In this document: positions 11,345 through 24,072 of the stretch, piece by piece
How the letters are laid out: each line of letters opens with the position of its first letter
How positions within the stretch are numbered: the stretch's first letter is position 1
Assembly: GCA_944474755.1 (NCBI GenBank)
Contig: OX104112.1
Location: 60,481,640 to 60,545,639, forward strand
Origin: Limnoperna fortunei
Taxonomy: Eukaryota; Mollusca; Bivalvia; Mytilida; Modiolidae
Direction: 5' to 3'
DNA length: 64,000 nt
Notes under the pieces: generated by a model
Database searches by the model: none
Seen by the model: the letters and a program-made list of their open reading frames with translations, nothing else
Told to the model about the DNA's origin: nothing
Translations under genes and position numbers: made by a program

Positions 11345-13112
11345 CTTCTAATCGACAGTTATGTCTAGAAGTCCAGATCGAACGTTTTTTCAGCATAATA
11401 AATGCACAAAGATAAACATTATTATATTGTGTTAACCTCTAGGTGGCGATTATTAAATGTTTTATATTTTTCACGCTTACTGTTCTTTTGTTCCGAACAG
11501 TTGATCACATTACATTCTAATATATATGTCATTTCTTTTATCATGTTTATATGTAATCAAACAATATTATAAACCAAAGTAACTTTAAACACATCGAAAG
11601 AATGTATTACTAGCACATTTCATTATCACTTAAAGGGTACGTAATACAATAAGAAGTCATCTGAGTTACAGCATACTATATTATGAAAGTGTATTCTTAC
11701 CGTTGTTAATTAACTTTATTGTTTATAGAAATCGTGAACACTGAATAAAGGCCTTTGATCCACAATTTTACATTCATTAGCATTATTACTGAAACTAATG
11801 ACCCAATCGCATCATTGATTTTACAGATTTTAATTGCCTGCACGTGGGTGTCGTCTAAACTAAACAATTAGTTGCTTAATTGCGTTTATCTTTCAACTAG
11901 ATAGATATACGTTGAAATCAGTATGTTAAGCAAATGTCTAAAGACTTATCAAAAAAATATTGACCTTATATAGAAAAAAATAGATGTCAATTTAAAAAAT
12001 TGTGTTAATAAATACTAGTAATACACTACTAACTTTTGAAACGCTGATACGTTTTGGTATATTAAGCCCAAATGAAAAGAAATACAAACTTACCCAGCTA
12101 CAGGCTGAAAATTTGAAATATTATCAGGAACTATCCAAAATCTCTTGTATAAAGTAGTAAGCAAATGTTCTGGTTGAAAGTCTGTCATGTACATAGACCC
12201 CATAATGGTTAAAGTTTACAGAAAACTAATAAATCAAAGAATTCACCAAAGTTGAATTTAAATCCCTGTATAACTTGTATAATATATCACATTATCGTTT
12301 CTGTATCAGCAACATAAAATTATTGCTTGCGTGTGTGGCAAAAATCAACAAAGCACGCAACACATTCAAAAACAGCTAATAAATTTGGACGGCGTTTTCG
12401 TGCTCATTGTCATTATAACGACAACCTTTCTGTTTTGAAATTTAAATCAATGTTTTTATCATTAGAAATTGATTTTCAATTCTTGTCGATGATCAAATGT
12501 ATTTAAACAATCCTGGGAGATTTGTTTTATGTGCTATTTAATATTATGTCCCTCTTCTTGCAGATCAAGAACACTTCAAAAACTCTTTGCTACTGTATGC
12601 ATAGCGCATAAATCTGACAGTATAAAACGTGGATTACAATTTATTGTGCGTCTTCTAATAGTTGTGGCGCGATTTTGTCACGTATTGTAAATCTGATTTC
12701 CTCTTAAAGTCATATTTATTTTAATCCTAACTGGCAGTAATCAAACACGGCTAAATAAAAATTGCAATTTTGGAATCGAACACTTCAGTAAATATGTCTT
12801 TAAAATATTTTTATAAACAAAATTTAATAACAAAGTTTAATTTAAGCGAATTCTGTAAGTCAGGCTAATGCTTAGAGATATTCCGTTTAAAGTCAAAGAT
12901 ATCAGTTTAACCTCGTGTGAAAATATGAAAACACCATGAAACTTATTTTTGTTTTATATTTAACATTTCATTATTAAATGAGAAAAGTGTAATTAATGTG
13001 TTTTTATGCCAAATTTATACACAAAATTTCAGCATCCAATAAGAAAAATCATAAAACATAAAACAAAAATACAATGCGGACCTCACTCAAACCGGACGTG
13101 CTGTTCTATCGT
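11345..13112. other. AT-rich predicted intron or upstream region
   Basis: No repeat, RNA gene or supported ORF was found. Apparent short ORFs lack splice or start context. Confidence 0.4.
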
Positions 13113-13215
13113 CTTAAACCATACAAATACAATTATCCACTATTGTGTATTATATAAGAGACTGAAACAGACATGCAAGTGGAATTGAAATTTCTTACTA
13201 ATCTTTAATAATGTA
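13113..13215. repeat. 103-bp direct repeat, left copy
   Basis: CTTAAACCATACAAATAC… to …CTTTAATAATGTA recurs without visible difference at 13984-14086, bracketing the second copy of the duplicated segment. The repeat overlaps the segment's ends by a few bases (GTA at the left, C at the right), which is the size of a microhomology join. Confidence 0.9.
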
Positions 13216-13984
13216 GATCGTATGGTACTGTGTAAACCCTATTAGGCATCTAATAAGATACTTACATGAGACATTTGGTCATGCATGCATGTAATTACAT
13301 TAAAGAGCGATTAAAGAATTAAAAAAAACTACAAACAAAAGTACACATATTGAACAAAGAAAAACAAAGTATCTTAACAAATTATGGTTGCATTTACTTT
13401 AAAGCACTACCAATACTATTCGGCTAAACATATTATATATATATAAATATTTGATATTAACCCTGTATTTCTGATGTTTCAGAAATCCGCTATCCAGTAG
13501 GTTTTTTTACATATTCAGCATTAATGGCTTAATGTCACACAAATGGATAGAAATTTCAATCTTTATTTAAGTTTAGGATTGAACAAATAGTCCTGCATCA
13601 ATTTTAACACTTTTATGTAATGTTTCTTTTTCCCTACTTTCAGTTATCAGCAGAGCAAAGGAAAGATAGTTGATTTAGTTGTTTATAAGCAAGGTCGTTT
13701 ACCGAGCGTGGCACAAGGGCTTAATTATTGTGATGAGTCGTTCTTTATTGATATAAATGCAGGCGTCACACAAGGAAATATTCTATTGCATTGTCACGGA
13801 TTCACATAACTCACCAGCCTCCTCTACTATTAATAAAGAAATGCGGTTGAGAATATTAACAAGAACACAGGAACACGGACTGTAACTCTTGCACAACACG
13901 ATAAACGGTAAACCTTAAACTTTATATCCGATGTAGTACCATATAAAAATTTAAAGATTTTCATGACAACAGAACACGCCAAAC
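13213..13984. repeat. Duplicated segment, copy 2 (inserted between 103-bp repeats)
   Basis: This 772-bp segment matches 9159-9780 plus an extra block of about 148 bp. It sits between two 103-bp direct repeats, so it looks inserted with a long target duplication. The 148-bp block (about 13371-13520) contains a (TA)n run and is missing from copy 1, through deletion there or gain here. No coding function was seen. Confidence 0.9.
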
Positions 13985-14086
13985 TTAAACCATACAAATA
14001 CAATTATCCACTATTGTGTATTATATAAGAGACTGAAACAGACATGCAAGTGGAATTGAAATTTCTTACTAATCTTTAATAATGTA
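13984..14086. repeat. 103-bp direct repeat, right copy
   Basis: This is the right-hand partner of 13113-13215. Beyond it the sequence continues as single-copy AT-rich DNA (ATCTGTATCTCTG…). Confidence 0.9.
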
Positions 14087-17000
14087 TTTTATCTGTATCT
14101 CTGTATCTTTTTTATTATATTATTCATCTTGTATATATTTTTTTTGCATATGATATTATATGTCGTACTTTTGAATTTATTTCTCTGTACCTGATATTGG
14201 TTTTGGAGAATAAAGATAAAGATATAGTAATGAAAAGCTTTATTTTTAAAAAATTGTTATTGAATTTACACTCAATTGTAACAGTGGCTTCTCTCATGTG
14301 AAACTCAATGTATCAAGAAATACCCCAAGTAAGGAACATTCAGATAAATTGTATTGCATCTAGGAACTTTACAATTTGACCGCCAAGGAAAAGGACTGAG
14401 TTGGAAAGTGAATTGGCCTTATAAAGTATTTGCTTTACAAGCATGAGATAATCTATAAACAGCTTTAGTAAATCATTACAAATTCTTCGCGTGTCGGTTT
14501 TGCTAAATACCCGGTATTGGAATATGTAAACTTTCATCATATAACTTACAAAAAAAGAACAAGAAATAGTCACTGTCCAGCTATCAGACGTAAAATAATA
14601 AATAAGATTTAAAATGTCCAAGTAAAAGAAAAAAAATAATAGGCACGACAGTCATTTTGTTTCTAAGTTTACAAGATATAATCGTCCCGTTTCAATATTA
14701 GGTGAAATAAATATTGGTCTTATTTACAGCACACATAAAAAAGTACAGTCAATGTACATTAAAAAAAATATGTTCGATAATGATATTAGTACAATGTTAA
14801 TATATTAAAAACTGGAAATTATGTTATACTTGTATGACCGCTGGTTAAATATGACATACGAGTACTATTATGATAAAAACAAAATATCGACAGTATATGC
14901 AGCAGTAATCGGACGTAAATTCAAACGGGTGATGCATACAAAAAACCAATATTGATATGAATACCATTTATTTTGTGCAACATGGTAATAATTACGAATG
15001 TGTCTTTTGTTCGATTTTTACAGTTATTACAACATTAAAAAGTCCATCTACTATTCTTGAAATATAAAATAATAGGCGTATAACTCCACTTTGGTCTATA
15101 CAGTATCAGAAAACCATCACTAAATGCTGTAAAATCTATTTAATATTTTAATGTGAAGCAGGCCTATATCATTTCATTGTTTAGAATTTTAAATATTTAA
15201 TACTAAATCTAAAATCAATAACTTATTCCTTAATGACAAGCTTTGGTCATATCTATCTTGTGTAAAAACGGCAAATGTCAGTATAAGTACATAATTGTTA
15301 TGTACATATACTCTATGATTTAGTTCTATCTTCGACCAAATTATATTGATATATGATTTGTGAATCCTGCGATTTTTGCAAAACTCGGTCCTAACAAATT
15401 TATTTAAAGTTTCACTTAGATATCAAACAGTGGAATCGCTAAACCAATGATAATAAAAGGGTAGATCAACTGTCAGATAAAAATGAGAATAAATACATGG
15501 ATTTAATTTAATTTAGCCTTAAATTTAAAAAGTACTGAAGACTATTAACAATTTTGCTTTCTAGAAGGATCGTTACTTCATCTCAAATGTATTTTATTAA
15601 CTTGTCCATACTATAAATGGGCAACTGATAATTATATTGGTACATTAATACTGCATGAATTAATAACAGATTTTTGATATTGTTCTAGTTTTATTCTTAT
15701 ATTCTTATTTTTTATGTTTTGTGTATGTTCTCTCTTTGACTTTAAAATTTAGTTAAATGAAATAATTTGTCAAATAATTAATGTATTACTATTGAAATGA
15801 GACAAATAGAAATACTCGATTCCTATCAATTTCAATATTATATCTGTTAACACTTTAACGACAATTTTGAAATAGAGTTTTTTTCGCTTATACTTAACCC
15901 TTAATTGCAAATTATAGAAAAGAACTGTACATGTATATAAGCAAGCATTAAGTGTTGTGATTAAATTGGTTCAAGGGGACATAAGAATAATATTCATTTC
16001 GTCTACAATTCGGTAAACATGTTTAAATGTTTGCGCTACAGCTTTACAGTGTCGCTTTGTAAAATAATATAAGTGTCAAGGTTTAATTATTGGTAAATGA
16101 AATGTTTTCGACTTCTGTGTGACATAAAGAATAGATTAAAGTGGTATGTCTTTATCCATATTGAGAACACTTCCACAGGTGTTTTTAGGCTGTACTGTGT
16201 AACTTTAAATGAAGGAATACTGAAGATTTCTTAAAAAGTTCAAGAGTTAGAAAATAAAGCAGTTAAGAAAATATGAACCACACAAACGAAACAGTTTGCG
16301 AACATGATATGAATATATATATATATATTTATATTTGACCTCATGACAATTCTTCGACGATTCAAAAATAATGTAAAAGATGACTGGCAAAAAAACTTTC
16401 AAATAATGTAATTTAACAGAGTGATCTCTAATATTAAATGCAATATTTTGGACTAGACGAAAATGATATCAAACATTGTTTTTCGTTAACATTTTCTGCA
16501 TGTGTCTTGTTACGTCTGATTGAAGTCGTTAGTGTAAATATTTTAATTAACCGCTAACGGCCATAAAAGCCGTCTTGAAAGTATAATGAAATTTTCCAGT
16601 TTTTAACATTCGAAAGTTCTACTAATATCATCATCGTCAAAAAGGTTTTAAAAGTTTCTGATGTGCTTCTCAATGAGCAAAAATAATTTAATCGAATAAG
16701 TTTTATTTGAACATAATGCTATTTAGTAAAATACCACTCACCTCTAACAACGTGGTTTAACAAACTGTACACTTGTGTAATTTCCAAAAAGATCGAATCT
16801 TTTCACGACTCCATTATTTCAAGCGTGTATTTAAAGGCAATGCATAACATATATTGAAAAGAAAAAGTCAATACTTAGACCAATTGATAGATAATAGTTT
16901 GTAAGTATTTGTTTTTGATAAAAACAAATTGTTATTTTACATAGCAAAGGAAAGAAGATCGATTTCAATTGGATTTCTTTTATTGTTTAATTGCCAATAT

Positions 17001-17452
17001 ATGTAAACCAAAGCGTGTCATTTACCAATATTAATTTTCATGTAGTGGTAGGGTGTGAAGCTAATGGGTCAATATGACAACAAGTTAATGTGTTCTCAGA
17101 AATTTAACTTATATAAATTAGAAATACAATGTAAATTCTTTAATTTTCTAATTATGACTTTTATATAAATTCACAAAAGATAATAGAAAACCTTCAAAAT
17201 CACTCGGTAGCCACACCTACTTTCTGATGGTATGGTGTTTCTATGGAATTGGTTTGATTTAATAATGAATTTAACAAAAAATCTAAATAATTGTTTTAAT
17301 TTTTTAATTTGGCTTTTGTTCCTGTGCTGTGATATTTCCTTTTGAAATTTTGTAATGTGTGTGTTTAATCTGAGTGTGTTGCACAAAAAAGTAGTTATTA
17401 CAAAGATTTATGATGATTTTGCAGGGAAAACGAATTAAAGGTTTCGTCTTAC
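14087..17452. other. Long AT-rich stretch, no supported gene
   Basis: Only a short (TA)n microsatellite at about 16313-16329 stands out. A GTGAGT donor on the minus strand at 16736-16741 follows a 23-nt segment that could be an exon, but its phase does not fit exon C. The 93-residue ORF at 14340-14621 is Phe/Tyr/Ile-rich, as AT-rich noise tends to be. Confidence 0.4.
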
Positions 17453-17477
17453 CTTAGAATAACAATCGTTCCGTTCA
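17453..17477 (-). CDS. Unknown minus-strand gene, tentative 25-nt exon B
   Basis: This segment lies between a CTACTAAG acceptor and a GTAAGA donor on the minus strand. It would turn the phase-2 end of exon A into F-ERNDCYSK and leave phase 0, which suits exon C. The polypyrimidine tract is weak and the exon very short. It was chosen only because its phases bridge A to C; another linking exon, or none, is quite possible. Confidence 0.22.
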
Positions 17478-18692
17478 CTTAGTAGTCGATAAATATCTCG
17501 TATGTTTCAGTCATTTTACAACTTCGTTTTACCTTACATAAACAAAACTTTGTCTTGATTTTTTAAACCTTTTTTGCCAACCTTTATTTTATTTTAATTT
17601 TTTGAATAATACTGTAACACTATTGTTACTTTTTAGTACTAAGTAGCACTTGTGTTTAAAGGTATTCGAAATTAAATATTTGAAGTTTAACATTTTGTAA
17701 ATTTGCTTAAGAAAAATACATTTTCAATTGCTACAATTATTGTTTCGGCAATAGTTTTCTTTCTGGTGATTTAATCGCACTGCTTTTAAATGTTGATTGA
17801 GACAATTTTGATACTACTCAATCCAGCATTGAATAGAACCCGTCAATGCCAACAAATATTAATTATACATTTTTGTCGAGGTCACTATGCAACGTCTGCC
17901 CCAAATTCAATATTGTCACCAATATGTGTGTAATTATACATGATTCTATGTTCGACCATATATTTTCACAGTTTTCATTGTCGTTGCCACAATAAAATAA
18001 AGTAAAACGAGGCCCCAAGTTTATTGAAATGAAAAAAAACGACAAATACAAAAGTTATGTGTTTATGTGACCTGAATATTAATGACAAGTTTCTCAAAAT
18101 TAAAAAAAATTAATCAAGTTGAAAGTGATAAAAAACATTGTTTCCTATAACATTGGCAATAACATTTATAAGTACATAAACTCATGTTTGAAAACTTTAA
18201 GAACAAAAACCATTATCTACATACCTTATAAACAAACTTAACTCGAAGGATCAAACATTGTTTTTAATGGCTGGCAAATTTCCTTCATATTGACCAAAAT
18301 CATATTTATATTTCAGATAAGTCTCGTGTTGTCAATAAATCATTCTTAGATAAAATTTTGATAACTTTCAAGACCATGCATGAGAATTTTATTAAATCAC
18401 ACATAATTCCTTAAAACTTTTATTGTCTATTGATTATCGGAATGCATTAAACAAGATTGGTATGATATTAAATATTGAATGATATATGATAAAATCTGAC
18501 AGCTGTATGTTTCAAAGCATTATGGAGAGGCTTTGTACGTGACGTTTGCTAATTTTAAGATATATCTAATTATCATTTGTTTTTGCCAACGATAAACATT
18601 TTCATGCAAACGAGTCGGCGTTTTTGCACAGTCTGCAAATACTTTAAATAAGGATTTGTAAATATACATGTCTTAAAATATAATCAACTTAC
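17478..18692. other. Intron following the large exon
   Basis: AT-rich sequence with no repeat or ORF worth calling. It begins (minus strand) with the GTAAGT donor at 18687-18692. Confidence 0.4.
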
Positions 18693-20719
18693 AAAATTTT
18701 TCGGATTTTGCTTTGGCATTTCTTCTTCACATATAAAATTAAAGTAAGAGGGGTTCCCCATCGACGTCTCTCTTGGTTAGCGGACGATATGCTTCGACAC
18801 TTCTTTCCTAATTTGTTCACCTCTTTTGCAGACTTTTGCCTGCTATATTCACTTTCGTCATTATTGTCAGAATTTGCAGGGAAAACTGGACTGTTAGATC
18901 TGAGAACTTTATTTCTAGCGTAGTCACTTGGGAATTGACTGACAGAACCTTCTTCATCATTGCCGGAAGAAGAAATTTGTTTTGTCTCATTCTGATATAT
19001 ACTATCGCAATCGTTAGCTAAAATAGTTTCATCATGTGCAATGTTTGTTTTTATGTAATGACAAGGACTTTGGCAGTTTCTATCTATATTTTTGACTGCT
19101 TTTGTAGAATTAAGGTCAGTTTCGATAATTCGTATGTTTCTAAAATGTTGCTCTATATTTTCCTTAAGACAATCATCAGTTGAACTGCTGCATATTTCAT
19201 CTGTAGTTTTAGAAAATTCACCACGCGTTTTATCAGGATTTAGATTTGTGTTTTGGTCGTAAAAACTGCAGTTCGGTGGAGTCACATTTTGATCCGTATG
19301 GAAATAATTGTTTTCCAGTCGTGGACTTATATAGTCTCCGACAGGCAGTTCACATCTGTTTGGAGTAGCAGCGTTGATGGTTTTGATTGGATTTGTGCTT
19401 CTAAGTGTATCACTTCCCAGAAAATTATCTGCATTAGTTTTATTATTAGACGTCGGTTGATTTATTGGCCCTTGACTTTCGATGCTGTTGTTTTTAGTTG
19501 AAGGGCTCCATTCGTTTTGGAATACTTTAATTTCACTGTTGTCAGTACTTGGAGATCTCCTAGCAGTTACTTCGTTCCTGCCATCATTATCGTTGAAGAC
19601 TGAAGTTTTACCTGGATCAAATTCATTAGTCCCATTATCAAAATCAGTAATCGTAGGCTTGGCATCCTTAAACTTCAATACTTCGTCAGACGATGAGCTC
19701 CAACATTTTTGGACTGGTTGGCTAATTTCGTGTATATGTTCTGGCGGGCTGCAAGCAGTTTCATTTTTGATATCATCTGGTTTGGAAAGCGGACTTACTG
19801 TGTTGTGCCCTACTTTACGCAGACAGTTAAAATGACAAGGACTTGTACTCCTTGCTCTTGGCCTTTGTGCATCGTGCCCATTAACTGGAGATGAACTTTT
19901 GTCTTTCTTCGAAATTCTTTCACGACAAGCCGACTTACTTCTATATCGTGAATGGTGTCCGTTATCGATAGACGGTGATGAGCCATTGCTAGATATACTG
20001 TTTGAATTATGATCGAAACAACATGGAGGATTTTGGCATAGCCGCTGGAAGACATTTGTATTATTGGTCGGAGGAGGGCTCTTACAGTTTCTTATATTTG
20101 CTATATAAATATCAGATGGACTGACACAGTTTCTTTTTTGATTGATAATATTCTTTCTGTATGTTTGGGAGCAATATGCGCTTGTAGTATCTTCTGGTGT
20201 TTTATTGACAGAACACTTCTCGAGTTCAGTTAAAGTTTCGTGATTGCTAATGCGATCTGCAGTTCTACAATTTTGTTCAGAATTCTGTTTATTTTCGGTG
20301 TTTGATGGAGTTACGCAGTTTCGGCTCGATTTTATAAAGTGTTTATTGAGAGGGGATGAATTATTTGTTCGTTTTATTACACCCGTGGAGGATGAAACAC
20401 AGCTCTCCGCATGTTTTTCAGATACATCCTTTGACAAATTGCTCCTGTATTTTCGTCCTATTTTATATATGCGTTTTGTTGAACGTGGTGTTTTAGTATT
20501 TTTCTCTAGCATGTCGTTAATGATGACCGGGTTATCACTGGCCGGGCTTCTGTGGTACCGCTCAAACTCGTGCTGTAAATTGGAACCTTTGTTAGAATGA
20601 TTATTTTTACTATAAGTAGTGTTAGCACCACGGTACCGATATGAAGGTACGTCGCCGTCGGTGCCTTTCTGTAAAGCTTTTATTGCGGGTGAAGGTTTCG
20701 CGTTCTTATCAGGAACCAT
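18693..20719 (-). CDS. Unknown gene: 675-codon disordered Ser/Asn/Cys-rich exon
   Basis: This long open exon starts MVPDKNAKPSPAIKALQKG with a stop in frame just upstream. The apparent C-terminus (…SKIRKIL) is an artefact: the TAA stop is inside a perfect GTAAGT donor, so the exon ends in phase 2 at 18693 and the protein continues. The product is almost wholly low-complexity and hydrophilic, rich in Ser, Asn, Asp, Pro and Lys, with no signal peptide, membrane helix or known domain. A degenerate motif, Arg/Lys-Asn-Cys-x-Ser/Thr-Pro, recurs about every 30-80 residues (RNCVTPS, RNCVSPS, RNCKSPP, RNCQSP, looser RSTSPCH, NVTPPNC, KKCRSIS). Ser/Thr-Pro sites suggest proline-directed phosphorylation, and the single cysteine per repeat is notable. 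It could be a scaffold or nuclear regulatory protein, but that is a guess. Confidence 0.75.
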
Positions 20720-22398
20720 TATAAAATGTTAAATAATCAATCATGAACTCTTAAATCTTGATTACATTATAATGTCACCAGATAAATTATTTGATCTTCA
20801 ATATTTTTTAAAATACATATCAAAATTATTGAACATTCTTTAATTGTCAAGATATAATGCTGAAAAGGATTACTTTGATTCATTATTTCGTCATTGTCAG
20901 GTATTGTTCATGTATGAGTATTATCATAACCGACGTGCTCGTCAACTATGGTCTAAATATTTACCGATCTTGCAACATTATATATTTCGAGGATTTATCA
21001 TTTTTATCTATCATATTCATCATACATCTGTCAATTACTCGAGTCGTTAAAAATCGCTTTCCTACCTTACTCAGTTCTTTTATGCACATATTTCTTTGAT
21101 ATCTGAAAATCCAAATTTTTATAATCCATTGCTCATAACTCGTGTAATATACTTAATGTAATTCCCGTAGTTCTACTAGAATCCTTTCTTTTATTTTCGA
21201 AGACGGTCGTTTCCATGTCTCATTTGACAATGCTCTTGCATCAAATATCGTCAACAAACTACTGTTGAAACATGCGTAATATTTTGATTCTATTGTTTGT
21301 ACCTAATTGCTGAAATGAATACATGTTTTTTCAGACCAATGGATTGTAGTTTCGCGTGTGGCGAGAGCAATCGGTCCGCCGATTCTATTAAACGATGGTG
21401 ATCCCAACCATATCCAATCAACTCCATATAAAAGATGGGTCACTTAAGAAGTATAGATTCTTTTAAATAGCATTGTCTGTATACATCATATTAAATTTTA
21501 TAAATGATATATGTTGTCAGTTAAAAGATAACACAACCCTCTTTCCACAAGAAATAAAAAATGTTTTAAAATTTGACTATTGTAAAATTTTAAAGTATTT
21601 TTGGCATGTGTTTGTATTACTTGTATCGTGCAAGCCAAGTAAAAATATCAATCTTTCAAAACAGTAAATACGTGATTATATGCTTTTTTGTTGCTACTTA
21701 ATATGCATATTTATATACTGGCAAAACGAAATACACGACTAAATGTATTATATAAAGAAAAGTGATGACGTCGTTCAATAGTTTAAAAGTTATATTAGCT
21801 CGAAAGAAGTCTTTAGTCCGTGTGTTTAAGTTTGCTTTTAGGAAAGTAGTCGGAGTTTTCTCGTAAATACTGTCTCAGAATGTAGAGTTTGCGGCCCGTG
21901 ATGCCATACAAGCCAGGTTTTTCTGTGCAACCTATCACGATATGTTGCTTCAAGTTCACTATTAGACTGAAATATGAGTAAACCACATTTTACAAATCTC
22001 GGTTATCTTATATTTTGAGTGAACCACTACCATAGTGTAGAGTTCTCGCCTGGAGTAAAGGTCACCATTGCCACTGTCAAAACACAAACCAAAGACATTT
22101 ATTGGCCGTTTCTTTCACATAAAAAGTCAACAAGGATTAAAATGTTTTACTAACCTGCAATGAAAGTTCAATTTAAATATATATGAATAACTGTTGTAAA
22201 TTAAAGATTAGTGTATATTTTAATAATACCTATAAATTCCTCTATGAAAGTTCAAAAACTGTGTGTCCAATAAAAAATATTAAGTTAACTAACTATACCA
22301 ATTGCACGCGTACCTCTTTTACAATAGTTTATTAGAAGTTTTTGGTGGTTAGACACTTTATAAACATACTTTAACCGGAATTGAACCTTCCCAATCTT
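20720..22398. other. Upstream region of the minus-strand gene, no other gene
   Basis: This stretch lies 5' of the large exon and may hold its promoter or 5' UTR. No TATA box, CpG-rich patch or conserved element could be singled out. The short ORFs here are Ile/Tyr/Phe-rich and unconvincing. Confidence 0.35.
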
Positions 22399-22800
22399 TA
22401 AAATAGGATTTGATACCATATATAAGAAAGTAGCAAAGAAAACCGACCGAACAATAAGAGCCAAAAACCAAGGGACAGTTACAAATCCGGATATAGACAA
22501 ACACAACACAAAAATCAAAAACATAAAACACAGAAAGAGAGTAACCCGAACCCAATAAAAACCATGGGTGCACTCAGGTGCTCCGGACGAGTAAGCAGTG
22601 CCTGCCTCTAATTAGACACCCGTCGAGTTACTCATTGTCTTGTCCAGGGAAAAGTCAAATCCAGGAATAGGAAACACCACCTATGACTCAGCGAAAACGT
22701 CAGTTCGTATTTGAGACACTGATTTCCCGTAACGATCAATTAAGTCGTGGTGCCGACCATAGAACTTCTGGAGAGATAAGTTAAAGACGGGTGGCTGCGT
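22399..22800 (-). mobile_element. YIDD-type retroelement, 3' end (C-terminal coding plus UTR)
   Basis: On the minus strand, bases from about 22785 down to 22685 encode LQKFYGRHHDLIDRYGKSVS, then QIRTDVFAES and a stop. This is the C-terminus of a reverse-transcriptase element seen again at 50-51 kb. The following 250 bp (22427-22680) are the element's 3' untranslated part and are nearly identical to 50647-50880. The family has a YIDDVLSLNN catalytic box and an IPxGT motif. I think it Penelope-like, but cannot confirm the clade. The element is truncated at its 5' side here. Confidence 0.75.
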
Positions 22801-24072
22801 AAGTTAAACTACAGTGTTATTTAGCTCTTGTATCATTACACAAGATATGCAGATTTTGAAACTAAAATCGACAATTAAGTCTACTCGGAGAGAAAACAAT
22901 CATCGCTGTGTGAAATAATAAAGTCTGGAGTTTTACAACGTCCTCTGCTCTCTTATTTTTCCTAGTCTTTATTAACGACATGTCACAGTATCGCCTCAAC
23001 AACAGTATTTGTGTATTGACTGCATGTTTCTTGTATATATTACTTTGGTTAAACTTACATACTATGCTAGATCACTATACAGGAAGACTTTAACAAACTG
23101 CGACATAATGACATGCAACTCGTAAACCGAATTCCCAATTAAATCAATATAACAGACATATCTAGAGCATGCAAAATATCTCCACCTAACACCCCCCCCC
23201 CCTTATCCTCTATTTCTTACATACCTGAACTGAAACGTGAACAAAAAATGTATCTTGCTTGGCACATATTGGTAAACACACCCTTTCTAAGTTCACACAA
23301 GCATGAAATATATGCCGCAGCCTTACGGAATTTTGCCAAACAAAGAGGTCTAAACATGTAACTGTGTACCAAGTTTTAGTTTTTAACTTTTGAAGTATTT
23401 TTCACCACACTTCAAGATGAAAAAAAGTCAGTCGGTTTTCATGTTTCAGTTTTTCAAAGCCTTTTTAACATAAATTTTCTCATAGTTTCACAGTTGTTAA
23501 GTTCTTTTGGTGTCTGGTCAATTGGTCCCACATGCAAATTGTCCCAGCCAATTCGTCCCAAGTCTTTGCCAATTAGTCGCACTTTTGGACAATTGGTCCC
23601 AACACATTTAAAATTGGTCCCAACGCTTTTATATAGTATAAAAAAGTATATTTTAGAACAATTTTTGGTTTTATATAGCAATTAATAATAGTTATTGATA
23701 TTTAAGAAGCTCGCAATACAACTGAACAAATTATAATTTGTTCAAATTTGCTATTTAATATACATATTTATATATAAAAGTAATGACGATGATTATTAAA
23801 AATAATTTTAGAATTGTGCATTCTTTTTAAAATGTAAAAGTTGTTAATAAGCGGCTTGGGCATATAATTATTACTTTTTTTCTTTTGAAAGCAAGCATTT
23901 ATTTTAGTTTTAATTAAATATTCAAGGAGATATAAATGCAATTGATTGCCTTTCAATGTCATTACACAAACATCGAGCGGTAAAATGTTTATCTGAACAT
24001 TTACTCTTAATCCATACATTTGTATATTTTTACAATATTTTCAATTAAATTTTGTAATGTAATATGTAATTG
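22801..24072. other. Mostly unannotated AT-rich stretch with simple repeats
   Basis: It holds a run of about 12 C at about 23189-23201. At 23505-23615 there is a set of imperfect direct repeats on the theme CAATTGGTCCCA (about six occurrences, some degenerate such as CCAATTCGTCCCAAG). No gene was seen. Confidence 0.5.

Noticed and set aside
16742..16764. 23-nt minus-strand segment between TGTACAG and GTGAGT
   Set aside because: It would accept exon A's phase but leaves a phase that exon C cannot use; acceptor tract is weak.
19253..20600. Several plus-strand ORFs of 80-118 codons opposite the large minus exon
   Set aside because: They are antisense shadows of the 675-codon exon.
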